From the NCBI RefSeq assembly GCF_900176005.1, contig NZ_LT838272.1, positions 1,631,587 to 1,695,586 of the forward strand: a stretch of DNA of 64,000 nt, in the 5' to 3' direction. The translations under genes were made by a program, and so were the position numbers. Below the pieces are notes generated by a model. It saw nothing but the letters and a program-made list of their open reading frames with translations. It ran no database searches and was not told the DNA's origin. Below are positions 45,978 to 53,839 of the stretch, piece after piece. The stretch comes from Thermanaeromonas toyohensis ToBE. Its GTDB lineage: Bacteria > Bacillota > DSM-521 > Neomoorellales > Neomoorellaceae. Every line of letters begins with the position of its first letter. Positions within the stretch are counted from its first letter, which is position 1.

Positions 45978-47975
45978 GTGAAGAAATGGTGGGGGAAGGC
46001 AGGACTTTTCGGAGTTACTCAGGTAGCAGTGTTACTCTTGTTGGTGGCACTATTTGCTCCGCCAGCGTCAGCAGGTTACGACCCGTGGTCGGACTGGCAG
46101 CAGGCCAGGGAGATTGAGGCCGGCGATCCGGCTGCTGCGGAAGCCCTTTACCGGCGGGCCGCTGCTTATTTCGAAGAGCAGGGCGACCTTATTAATGCCG
46201 GGCTGGCCTGGCAGAAAATATTTTACCTTTGTGAGCGCCAGGGGAAGCTCATTGAAGCGGGAGAAGCTTACGCTAGAGAGGCCACCCTTTTTGAGCGGGC
46301 GGGCAGGCCTGACTGGGCCTGGGGGGAGACGGCCCGGGGAGAAGCGCTGCGGCCAGTGGTGCGTCTCTTCTACCAGACAGAGACAGGGAACGTTCCTCCC
46401 TTGGCCAAGTTTGAGCCGCCCAGGGGTGCCTATTTAGGGCTTTACGAAGAGCGTGGGCAGGCCAGGCACGACTACAACCGGGTGAAAGATCTCTACGGTA
46501 GGCAGCACGCCCTTTTCTTAAGCTACGCGCATATCTATGGCCCGGGTGATGTATACCTACCCTGGGATACCATACATAAGGTGCGGGAGGTCCCGGGAGC
46601 CGGGCTGGTGCTTGCGCTGGAACCGAACTGCGGGCTGGACGGGTTGCGGGAAGAAGATATACTGGATATTGCTTGGCGCCTGGGAGAGTTAAACATACCG
46701 GTGTTCCTTCGCTTTGCCTCGGAAATGAACATGGAGGGGACCAACCAGTGGCACGGCGATCCCCAGAAATATGTTTTCTGGTTCAGGAAGGTCGCTTCCA
46801 TTATGCGGGAGTTTGCTCCTAATGTAGCCATGGTCTGGAATCCCTTTGATATAGTCCAGCCGGAAGGGGTCAAGGCCAGCGCCCTTTCCTATTATCCGGG
46901 AGATGCTTACGTGGACTGGGTGGGCGTGAACTTTTACAGCGACTACTATTTGAGCGGTAGGGCAGACGAGCCCGGCGCAGGGATAGACCCGCTGCAGCGT
47001 CTGGACTACTGGTACCGCGTGTTTGCCGGCCGCAAGCCCCTTATGGTGGGAGAGTTCGGGATTGCCCATACCGCCCTCAAACCCTATCAGGAGGATGTAA
47101 CGCGGTGGGCGGCCAACTATATCCGTAAGTTTTATAATACCTTGCCCCTGCTTTATCCCCGCGTTAAGGCGGTTGTGTATTTTGACCTTGATGAAAGTGA
47201 CCCTCTCTACACCCAGGCTAAAGTGAGCGATTACCGGCTCAGCGACAAAGAAGAAGTGCTGAAGGCCTACCGGGAAGCCATAGCCAGCCCTTATTACTTA
47301 GAGCAGGTTGGCCAGAGCAGCACGGCTTCTTCTTACCGTGAGCTCAATGAAGGGGAGAAGCTGAACGGTGAAGTTATCCTTGGCGCTTATGCCAAGATTT
47401 ACGACCCCTTTATCAGCAGCGTTGAATACTATCTTGACGGCAGGCTTATAGCCCGGACCAGCACCCCTCCCTACCTGGCCAGGTTTGATTTTAGCCGGGC
47501 CTATGGGCCAGTGTCTCTTGAAGTTAAGGTTTTTGACAGCCAGGGGAGGGAAGCCTTCAGCCGGGCCTACCTGGTAGAAGGTGGGGGTATCCCGGCGGCA
47601 GTTTTCACTTTGGGCGAGAAACAGTACATTTCGCGGGGTGAAACAAAAGAGATGGACGTGGCTCCCTTTACGCAGGAAGGCCGCACCTTTGTGCCCTTAC
47701 GGTTTTTGGCGCAAGCGCTGGGAGTGCCTGGCGAAGGTATTTTTTGGGATGAGAAAGAGCGTCTCGTAAAGATTTCTTCCCAAGGCCACACCATAGTGCT
47801 ACAGGTGGGCAGGAAGGAAATAGAAGTTGACGGGCGGGTAGAACCCATGGACGTGGCGCCCGTGGAGAGGCAGGGGCGCGTTTTCCTGCCGGCCCGTTAT
47901 GTGGCGGAGGCTTTGGGATATGATGTAGGCTGGGTGGAGAAGAGGCAGCAGGTCGTAGTCAAGCTTACACAGTAA
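45978..47975 (+). CDS. Secreted GH26-like protein with copper amine oxidase N-like repeats
   Basis: A 665-residue exported protein. Residues 1-32 are a signal peptide (KKWWGK, hydrophobic core, ASA-G). A helical repeat region (about 40-120) is followed by a GH26-like (beta-mannanase) domain, about 145-420, with FLRFASEMNMEG (acid/base Glu) and LMVGEFGIAH (nucleophile Glu). A short Ig-like segment leads to a C-terminal stalk domain (about 545-665) of the copper amine oxidase N type (TFVPLRFLAQALG, VFLPARYVAEALGYD), common in Moorella-like Firmicutes. It probably acts on cell-wall or extracellular polysaccharide. GTG 45978 follows GAAGGGGGG. Confidence 0.88.
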   Translation: MKKWWGKAGLFGVTQVAVLLLLVALFAPPASAGYDPWSDWQQAREIEAGDPAAAEALYRRAAAYFEEQGDLINAGLAWQKIFYLCERQGKLIEAGEAYAREATLFERAGRPDWAWGETARGEALRPVVRLFYQTETGNVPPLAKFEPPRGAYLGLYEERGQARHDYNRVKDLYGRQHALFLSYAHIYGPGDVYLPWDTIHKVREVPGAGLVLALEPNCGLDGLREEDILDIAWRLGELNIPVFLRFASEMNMEGTNQWHGDPQKYVFWFRKVASIMREFAPNVAMVWNPFDIVQPEGVKASALSYYPGDAYVDWVGVNFYSDYYLSGRADEPGAGIDPLQRLDYWYRVFAGRKPLMVGEFGIAHTALKPYQEDVTRWAANYIRKFYNTLPLLYPRVKAVVYFDLDESDPLYTQAKVSDYRLSDKEEVLKAYREAIASPYYLEQVGQSSTASSYRELNEGEKLNGEVILGAYAKIYDPFISSVEYYLDGRLIARTSTPPYLARFDFSRAYGPVSLEVKVFDSQGREAFSRAYLVEGGGIPAAVFTLGEKQYISRGETKEMDVAPFTQEGRTFVPLRFLAQALGVPGEGIFWDEKERLVKISSQGHTIVLQVGRKEIEVDGRVEPMDVAPVERQGRVFLPARYVAEALGYDVGWVEKRQQVVVKLTQ

Positions 47976-48002
47976 CGACTCAAGGGGGTGGGCCTCTACG
48001 AG

Positions 48003-48545
48003 ATGAGCGCCAAGAAAAATACCCTTCTCACCGGCCCGCCGGGTTGTGGCAAAACAACGGTCGTGCGGCGCCTGCTCGAGCTGCTGCCAGCAGGGGTCAC
48101 GGCCGGGTTTTACACAGAGGAGATCAGGGAAGGCGGAAAGCGTACCGGGTTTGCGGCCCAGATCCTGGGAGGCCCAAGGATCATCCTTGCCCGCGCGTCT
48201 GGCACTGGCCGCTACCGTGTTGGCCGCTACACCGTGGAGGTTGCGGCTTTCGAAGAGATGGTCCTGCGGCCGCTCGCGGCGGCCCTGAAGGACCCGTCCA
48301 AGCGCTTCCTGGTAATCGACGAGATAGGCAAGATGGAGCTCCTCGCTCCTTCCTTTGCGGAGTTGGTCTTGGCCTGCCTGGACGGTCCACGGCCCCTCGT
48401 GGCTACGGTAATGCTCGCGCCGCACCCGTTTGTCGACCGGATCAAGGCCAGGCCGGATGTGGAGGTGATTGCGGTCGGCGTGGACAACCGTGACCAGTTG
48501 CCGATAGAACTGGCCGGCAAGCTGGTGGGGTTTGCGAGGTGTTGA
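48003..48545 (+). CDS. THEP1-type nucleoside-triphosphatase
   Basis: A 180-residue P-loop NTPase. LLTGPPGCGKTTVVRRLLEL (Walker A), GFYTEEIREGGKRTGF and FLVIDEIGKMEL (Walker B) are diagnostic of the THEP1 family, which hydrolyses nucleoside triphosphates in vitro; its physiological role is unclear. The C-terminus VGVDNRDQLP fits. ATG 48003 is used; GTG 47988 would put the SD inside the gene. Confidence 0.92.
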   Translation: MSAKKNTLLTGPPGCGKTTVVRRLLELLPAGVTAGFYTEEIREGGKRTGFAAQILGGPRIILARASGTGRYRVGRYTVEVAAFEEMVLRPLAAALKDPSKRFLVIDEIGKMELLAPSFAELVLACLDGPRPLVATVMLAPHPFVDRIKARPDVEVIAVGVDNRDQLPIELAGKLVGFARC

Positions 48546-48667
48546 ATGGATTTGTCCGAATTTGGCCGGATAGCCAGCTAGCTGCCCCGGACGGTCCGGG
48601 TCCTCTCACTCAGGAGCCTTTTTATGACCGGCCTGATTCCAGGGCGTAGAATGGAGAGTGGAAGGGC

Positions 48668-48976
48668 GTGAGCGAAATGGGGATAATCGGCCACGTTCCG
48701 GGGGCTCTGCGCGAGAAGCTGGGCGAGGAGGCGACCCAAGAGCTCGTCGCCTTCCTGGACCAGACGGTGAAGGGGCTGCGGAAAAATATCAGTGAAACGA
48801 GCGCGGAGAGGATTGAGTGGCGGATAGCCGAGATCAAAGCGGAAATAGCCGAAGCCAAGACACAGATAATCAAACAGGTCGCCGCGGCGCAATCATGCCT
48901 GATGAGGGAGGTGTTGGCGCTCCTCGCTGGGGAGGCCGCCGTGGTGTACCCGCTCCTGAAAGCCTTGGCGAAGTGA
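48668..48976 (+). CDS. Coiled-coil protein (LA_3696/DUF1640-like)
   Basis: A 102-residue helical protein from GTG 48668. IIGHVPGALREKLGEEATQELVAFLDQ followed by ERIEWRIAEIKAEIAEAKTQ resembles the LA_3696 family of small coiled-coil proteins, often with a membrane-anchoring C-terminal segment (VLALLAGEAAVVYPLL). Role unknown. A terminator follows. Confidence 0.7.
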   Translation: MSEMGIIGHVPGALREKLGEEATQELVAFLDQTVKGLRKNISETSAERIEWRIAEIKAEIAEAKTQIIKQVAAAQSCLMREVLALLAGEAAVVYPLLKALAK

Positions 48977-48991
48977 ACGCATTTCTCCCTG

Positions 48992-49026
48992 CGGCCCCAC
49001 CTTCGGGCCGATTTTGATTTTTTCCG
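48992..49026 (+). terminator. Rho-independent terminator
   Basis: CGGCCC (48992-48997) pairs with GGGCCG (49005-49010), then ATTTTGATTTTTT. Confidence 0.75.
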
Positions 49027-49113
49027 TAGGAAGTAAAAAAGCATGGTAAAAGCGGGTACCAGAGGTTATACTGGTTTTGAGGCCAAACAGAGGCGCACTG
49101 TGAGGTGGTCTGA

Positions 49114-49386
49114 GTGACAGAGGTGGTCCTGCGCATACCGGACGAAATACGGGAGGCCCTGGGGCCCCGCCGCGATCCGGCCAGGGAAATAATGAAGAGG
49201 CTCGCGGTCTCCCTCTACGCCGAGAGGAAGATATCCCTGGGCAAAGCGGTGGAGCTTTCGGGCACCAGTTATTCTTCCTTCCTGGAAGCCCTTGCCGACT
49301 TTGGGGTGGAGCTGGACTACGACGAGGAGGACCTGGTGAGCGACTTAGAAACCCTGGAGGGGTTGAGGTCCGTTGGTGGTGAGTGA
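49114..49386 (+). CDS. UPF0175-family antitoxin
   Basis: A 90-residue protein with the UPF0175 pattern VVLRIPDEIREAL ... REIMKRLAVSLYAERKISLGKAVELSG. The family encodes ribbon-helix/HTH-type DNA-binding antitoxins usually paired with a DUF3368 PIN toxin, as here. GTG 49114 follows GAGGTGG. It overlaps the PIN gene by 14 nt. Confidence 0.85.
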   Translation: MTEVVLRIPDEIREALGPRRDPAREIMKRLAVSLYAERKISLGKAVELSGTSYSSFLEALADFGVELDYDEEDLVSDLETLEGLRSVGGE

Positions 49387-49624
49387 CGCTCCCGTTCTCA
49401 TCGGCCTCAGCCGGATAGGATTCTTGTGGCTACTGAAAAGGCTGTGGGGTACGGTGGCGATACCGGAAGCCGTTTACCAGGAAGTGATGACGGGCTCCCC
49501 GGGGAGCGAGGAAGTGGTCAGGGCGGTCGAAGCGGGCTGGTTCCGGGTCGCAAAGATCCGGAAGGCAGCGTTAGAATTAATTCGGCTCATCGAAAGGGCC
49601 GGGAGTGAGCAAGAAGCGGCGTGA
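49373..49624 (+). pseudogene. DUF3368 PIN-domain toxin, C-terminally truncated
   Basis: An 83-residue frame starting VVSDAPVLIGLSRIGFLWLL, the usual PIN N-terminus with the first catalytic Asp, then AIPEAVYQEVM. Intact members have about 150-160 residues and continue past 'GEAEAI' with the remaining acidic residues; here the frame ends GSEQEAA at 49624. A short EARRLGP-like stretch follows in another frame, suggesting decay. The toxin is probably inactive. Confidence 0.72.
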
Positions 49625-49721
49625 TAGAGGCGCGAAGGCTAGGTCCGGCCCTTAAATATTGATCCAAAATGCTGGAAAAGATCAATGCTTTCAGGATATA
49701 ATAGTGGCGGGAGGGATAGTG

Positions 49722-49940
49722 GTGGCTACGGTTGAGAGAATCCTTCACGAGATCAGGCGTCTCAGCAAGGAGGAGAAGGAAATACTGCTGAATGCTTTAG
49801 AGCGCGAAAGGGCGGAAGACGAAGCTGTCGAGAAATTCGAAAAGGCTGCTGGTTCCTGGGCTGACTTTGACGCCGATAGCTTTGTGGCTGAAGTCTATGC
49901 GCGGCGGCACGGAGAGGGAAGGGCGGTACCCGGGTGGTAG
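49722..49940 (+). CDS. VapB-like antitoxin
   Basis: A 72-residue product from GTG 49722 (GGGAGGG 6 nt upstream). A helical N-terminus (ERILHEIRRLSKEEKEILLN) and acidic tail (WADFDADSFVAEVYARR) fit an antitoxin of a PIN toxin. It overlaps the toxin gene by 7 nt. Confidence 0.75.
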   Translation: MATVERILHEIRRLSKEEKEILLNALERERAEDEAVEKFEKAAGSWADFDADSFVAEVYARRHGEGRAVPGW

Positions 49941-50347
49941 TCCATGCAAAATACCTAGTGGACACCGACTGGGCAGTATACTATCTCCGCGGCAGAGAAC
50001 CTTATGTAACCAGGTTGAAGGTCTACCGTGAAGAACGGCTGAGCGTCAGCGTAGTTTCCCTGGCCGAGCTCTATGAAGGCGTGTTCCGGGCACCAGACCA
50101 GCAGGACAAAGAGAAAACGCTGAACGACTTTCTGGCGGGGTTGGTTGTGGTTGACGTAACCCGAGACGTAGCCCGCACCTTCGGGCGGCTCCGGGCAGAA
50201 CTGCGAAGTAAGGGAATAACAGTAGCCGACATGGACCTTTTGATCGGGAGTACAGCAGTTTAATATGGGCTGGTCATCCTGACGGACAACCGCCAGCATT
50301 ATGAGAAAATACCAGGGATCCGGCTGGTCGAAGTAGTGGGGGAATAA
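49934..50347 (+). pseudogene. VapC PIN-domain toxin with in-frame TAA
   Basis: The frame from GTG 49934 encodes YLVDTDWAVYYLRG (first Asp), SVVSLAELYEGVF (Glu) and ITVADMDLLIGSTAV, then TAA at 50261-50263. The same frame continues YGLVILTDNRQHYEKIPG to TAA 50345, which is the expected PIN end with the TDN motif. One nonsense change therefore removes the last about 28 residues, including an active-site Asp. The antitoxin is intact. Confidence 0.8.
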
Positions 50348-50423
50348 AAGTCTTTTAGGTCAGTAAAGACAATATCGGGGTTGGTCCCTTTAGCCGCAAA
50401 GTTGAGCGATAAGGCACGGGAAA

Positions 50424-50451
50424 GGGGCCGACCTTTTTGTTTGGTCGGTCT
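50424..50451 (-). terminator. Possible terminator after ferredoxin
   Basis: On the minus strand GACCGACC pairs with GGTCGGCC across a 9-nt loop (aaacaaaaa), directly after the ferredoxin stop. Only a short CCTTT follows. Confidence 0.45.
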
Positions 50452-50638
50452 ATACTTCCCTTATCGCTCCGCTCGGGCACGTATCAACGGCTTCCCTGAC
50501 GCAATCCTCCAAGTCCTCGGGCACCTCATCTACAATCACACGAGAGGAGCCCTCATCGTCCCAGTCAAAAACTTCGGGGCACAGGTCTATGCAGGCCCCG
50601 CAGCCGGTGCAGAGGTCCTGGTCTACGTAGACTCTCAC
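50450..50638 (-). CDS. 4Fe-4S ferredoxin
   Basis: A 62-residue ferredoxin with one classical cluster site: CTGCGACIDLCPEVF near residues 9-23 and the partner CP in VDTCPSGAI near 54. The intermediate 25 residues lack the second CxxCxxC, so it holds a single 4Fe-4S cluster, as in thermophilic Moorella/Thermotoga-type ferredoxins. It carries electrons for anaerobic metabolism or, here perhaps, nearby radical-SAM enzymes. The start at 50638 has GGAGGG upstream on the minus strand. Confidence 0.93.
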   Translation of the reverse strand: MRVYVDQDLCTGCGACIDLCPEVFDWDDEGSSRVIVDEVPEDLEDCVREAVDTCPSGAIREV

Positions 50639-50728
50639 GGAAAAGTCCCTCCTCTAAGGGTCAAGCTCAGTAAGGATCGCCAATGGTAGCAGCCTATTGG
50701 CATGCTTAAGACATGGTAAGTTATAGCC

Positions 50729-51242
50729 TCATGAGATATTATACCGTCTGGAGAATGCGTTATAAATGCAAACTGCTGCAAACCCGCCCAATATGGTGCC
50801 AAAGAACTGGGAGGCAAGGAAACTCTGGGCACGCCGGGCGGTCAGGACGGCAGCATATTTGAGCAGTATCATAAGGAGTACGCATTTACACGCTGAGGCC
50901 ACGGGGATACTGAGCCAAATATTCTGGTCCGTAAGCAGGCCGAAAGTCGCTACCAGGACTGTGTTGGCCGGTATCATAAGAGGCATTACGGCCCGGGCAT
51001 CTAGCGATAAGGCTCCTTTTAGGAGTAGAAAGGGCTCCCTTTAGGAGTAGAAACCCGGGCCCCAGCGTCCCTGCAACAAGCCCGCCTGCGATACCCATGA
51101 CCAAGGTGGCAAGAAGAAGTATAGTACTAAGCAGTGTGCTAGTGGCGAGTGGCGGTAACCCTAGCATAGGGACTTCAACACACGTTATCGCAAATAAGAT
51201 AGTTAGCCCCAAAGCCTTAACAGTTCTACGCATATTTCTCAA
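50729..51242 (-). pseudogene. Membrane protein (ECF S-component-like) broken by 22-bp duplication
   Basis: Two overlapping frames together make one protein of about 165 residues with five or six membrane segments: the 5' part from 51242 (KALGLTILFAITCVEVPMLG ... GFLLLKGAL) and the 3' part from about 51000 to 50729 (DARAVMPLMIPANTVLVATF). At 51011-51054 a 22-bp segment is repeated in tandem (GGCTCC.TTTAGGAGTAGAAA twice). Removing one copy joins the frames as FLLLKGALSLDARAVM. The fold resembles an ECF transporter substrate-binding subunit; the substrate is unknown. Confidence 0.7.
51011..51054. repeat. 22-bp tandem duplication
   Basis: Copies at 51011-51032 and 51033-51054 differ at about two bases (CTTTT against CCTTT, and the last base). 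Twenty-two is not a multiple of three, so the duplication shifts the frame of the minus-strand membrane protein. Confidence 0.85.
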
Positions 51243-51329
51243 CCCTTCTGGCAGGTTCCCTTTTTATGGCAGAAATTAACCCTTTACGTACTAATATCCA
51301 AATACCTTACCAACCTGCTCAATACACAT

Positions 51330-52118
51330 TCACGGCCCGCACACCTTGCACGGCCTGTACCTGGCGTTCAGGGCCTCCTCCCTGCTACCGAACTCCACCC
51401 GGTTGTGCGGCGCTATCTTCTGCGCCCAATCGCAGGTGGGAAGGTGGAAGATTTTCGACCTGGCATTGCCTATGTAGTGGCTGCCGCTGCCCTGCTTCCC
51501 GGCCCCGCCGCCCGGCGTCGGGACGGGTGCCGCTCCCCACAGCCCCTTGCCCTGCTCCCTGGCCTCCCGCTGGAACTTGACGAACATATCGGCGTACTTC
51601 ACGTTGGGGGAGACGGTCATGACCTGGGCGTAGCCGTCCAGGAGGAGCCGGGCGTTGAACATCTTGGTCCGCACCTCTTCCTCGGAACCGGAGGAGGGCT
51701 GTTCCAGCCACACGTAGGCCAGCAGGCGGCCGTAGTTGTCCCTCTCCTGGACGTCGAGTTCAAGCCAGACCTTCTTCCCCGTGAGCTGCCTTTCGGTGTA
51801 GGCCTTCGCCTCCCTGCCATAGGGCTCCTCCTTTATGCCCAGGTCGGGGTGGCTTATCTCCGGGCAGTTGACGCCGAACATCCGCACCCGCTCGTCGCGG
51901 CCGTTGAGGTTCACGTGGACGGTGTCGCCGTCGGAGACGGAGGTGACGGTGGCTTGAACTGTGCGCACGGCGGCCGGGGCCGATGTGGGTAGCGCTTGCT
52001 GCGTCTGGGTGGGGGCTTGGGCGGCAGGTTGCTCTTGGAGCGCCTGCGCCTTGTCGGGGGCGGCTTGGGGCAGTACTCCCGACGCACAGCCTGAGAGCGC
52101 CCCCAGCGCGAGGACCAT
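51330..52118 (-). CDS. Secreted thermonuclease-like lipoprotein with Ada-type zinc domain
   Basis: A 262-residue protein. LGALSGCASG is a lipobox. An Ala/Gln/Pro linker leads to a staphylococcal-nuclease domain (about 55-195): VTSVSDGDTVHVNLNG, RVRMFGVNCPE, DVQERDNYGRLLAYVW (catalytic Arg/Glu). The C-terminus FHLPTCDWAQKI ... YRPCKVCGP is the Ada-like metal-binding module often fused to this nuclease. The ATG at 52118 leaves no positive n-region; reading on to a CTG at 52169, preceded by GGGGGAG, would add RSRLTPLRFTHLAVAL and complete a normal lipoprotein signal. It probably degrades extracellular DNA. Confidence 0.88.
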   Translation of the reverse strand: MVLALGALSGCASGVLPQAAPDKAQALQEQPAAQAPTQTQQALPTSAPAAVRTVQATVTSVSDGDTVHVNLNGRDERVRMFGVNCPEISHPDLGIKEEPYGREAKAYTERQLTGKKVWLELDVQERDNYGRLLAYVWLEQPSSGSEEEVRTKMFNARLLLDGYAQVMTVSPNVKYADMFVKFQREAREQGKGLWGAAPVPTPGGGAGKQGSGSHYIGNARSKIFHLPTCDWAQKIAPHNRVEFGSREEALNARYRPCKVCGP

Positions 52119-52169
52119 CAGGGCGACGGCAAGGTGGGTGAACCTTAACGGGGTCAGTCGGCTACGCAG

Positions 52170-52448
52170 GTTTACTCACTCCCCCGTGCTACCAGATAGG
52201 CCCGCAATAAGACTCGGAATGGCGGACCCGAGTTTGGAGCTCGAGATGTAACGAACCAATAATGGGTAACTCTTTCTAGGATACTCTTTGGATCGTCGAG
52301 CCAGTATAACCTATACCCTCCACGTAGCCGGAGCAGGCTATCAGGGTAGCCAAGAAACGGTAGATCGCTACGTGCACCTCTGGTGCCACTCTCAGCCCCC
52401 AATATTTTTACTTGTGAATTTCGGTCTGAACAGTCGGGCGCAAGGTAA
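52170..52448. other. Gene-free region
   Basis: About 280 nt between the nuclease gene and the radical-SAM gene. I see no convincing frame, terminator or riboswitch; AT content is somewhat higher than around it. Confidence 0.4.
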
Positions 52449-53822
52449 CTAGTTTGGGGCTTTGGTAGAGGTGCGGTGTACCCAGACCTTGTCAGAGACG
52501 CGTTTCCACTCAGAAGAGCGCTGGTCCAGAAAGCTCCCAATTTCTCCTCCCAGCACTGTATCGGCACCCGGGTGTGTCGGGCGTGCCCCGGTCTCCCTGA
52601 CAATGTCGCGGAGGGCTTCCGGCACATCGATTACCGGGCAAGGGCGGAGGTAGTTCTCGGAGAAAGGTTGCCTCTTCTGGTAGGCCATGAACAACGGAGA
52701 ACTTAAAACTTCCTTAAGGGACTTTTCTCTGATGTTGTCCACCGCGAAATGCACGAAGGCACACGGTTCTACATCCCCGCGAGCATTAATGTGGAAGTAG
52801 CTCTTGCCTCCGGCTATGCACCCGCAGGTGAGTTCCCCGTCGTTCCAGAAGTCGATAATCTGAATGGGCTTGTGGGTACGTAGGTACCTGAAGCGCTTAT
52901 AGAGCCAAGCGCGCTGTTCCGGAGTGATCATCAAGCTCACGTCAGGGTCGCGGCCAATGGGGATGTAGTGGAAAGACCACAGGTACTTAACTCCTTTGGT
53001 GATGAGAAACTCGATAAAGGCTTCGCTTGCTACCTCTTCGATGTTGTCCTTGGTCACCGTTACTGAAGCACCGAATAGGACCCCGCGCTCTTGCAGGCGA
53101 TCCATAGCGGCACATATCTTTCCAAAGACGCCCTTTCCGCGCCGGGCATCGGTAAGTTCTTCGAATCCCTCAAGGCTGATGGCTGGAGAGATATTTCCAA
53201 GTTCCTGCAGGCGTTCGGCAACTTCGTCCGTGATCCGCGTCCCGTTGGTGTACATCATAAAGGCAACGTCATTGTGCTTTTCAGCAAGTTCGAAGAGGTG
53301 GGGGTAAAGGAGGGGTTCACCCCCCGAAAGGACGAAGGTGTAAATCCCGAGCTCTTTAGCTTCGCGAATGATCCGGTCAAAAAGTTCGGGCTCAAGCTGG
53401 TCGTGCTTGGCATATTCTCCGGCCCAGCACCCAGTGCACTTCAGGTTGCAGGCACTTGTGGGGTCGATAAGGATGGTAAAAGGAATGTGTATGCCTTCCT
53501 TTTCCTTGACCTGTTGTCGCCGCGCGGCCCCGACAAGCAGGCTGTTGACCACCACGTTGCACACCATCTTATGGCGCATTCCCCGGTCAATCTCGGAAAA
53601 CATCTTGTTGAGGTACTCGTGGACAACTGCGTCGTTTTCGTAGACCTCCTTTAGTTTCCTGATTTGCTCCTTGTAGTTTGGGTCGCGCGTAAGGAGCTCG
53701 AGAACCTGAAGAAAGCGGGGAATGTTCGCTTTGGGGTCACCTTCGAGATAGTTTAAGACTTGCTCGAGAAGCTTCTCCCCCACAAACCTCTTGGCGAACT
53801 CCAAATTAAGGCGCAGAGGCAT
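52449..53822 (-). CDS. Radical SAM protein with SPASM-like C-terminus
   Basis: A 457-residue radical SAM enzyme. The cluster motif CNLKCTGCW is near residue 127, SGGEPLLYP near 167 (SAM site). An additional helical N-terminal 110 residues precede the barrel. The C-terminal region (TCGCIAGGKSYFHINARGDV, EPCAFVHF, RPCPVID) supplies Cys for auxiliary Fe-S clusters. Substrate unknown. The gene just upstream on the same strand (stop 53840) is a B12-binding radical SAM protein, so both are probably one operon. Confidence 0.9.
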   Translation of the reverse strand: MPLRLNLEFAKRFVGEKLLEQVLNYLEGDPKANIPRFLQVLELLTRDPNYKEQIRKLKEVYENDAVVHEYLNKMFSEIDRGMRHKMVCNVVVNSLLVGAARRQQVKEKEGIHIPFTILIDPTSACNLKCTGCWAGEYAKHDQLEPELFDRIIREAKELGIYTFVLSGGEPLLYPHLFELAEKHNDVAFMMYTNGTRITDEVAERLQELGNISPAISLEGFEELTDARRGKGVFGKICAAMDRLQERGVLFGASVTVTKDNIEEVASEAFIEFLITKGVKYLWSFHYIPIGRDPDVSLMITPEQRAWLYKRFRYLRTHKPIQIIDFWNDGELTCGCIAGGKSYFHINARGDVEPCAFVHFAVDNIREKSLKEVLSSPLFMAYQKRQPFSENYLRPCPVIDVPEALRDIVRETGARPTHPGADTVLGGEIGSFLDQRSSEWKRVSDKVWVHRTSTKAPN

Positions 53823-53839
53823 ATTTTTAACCCCCTTCC

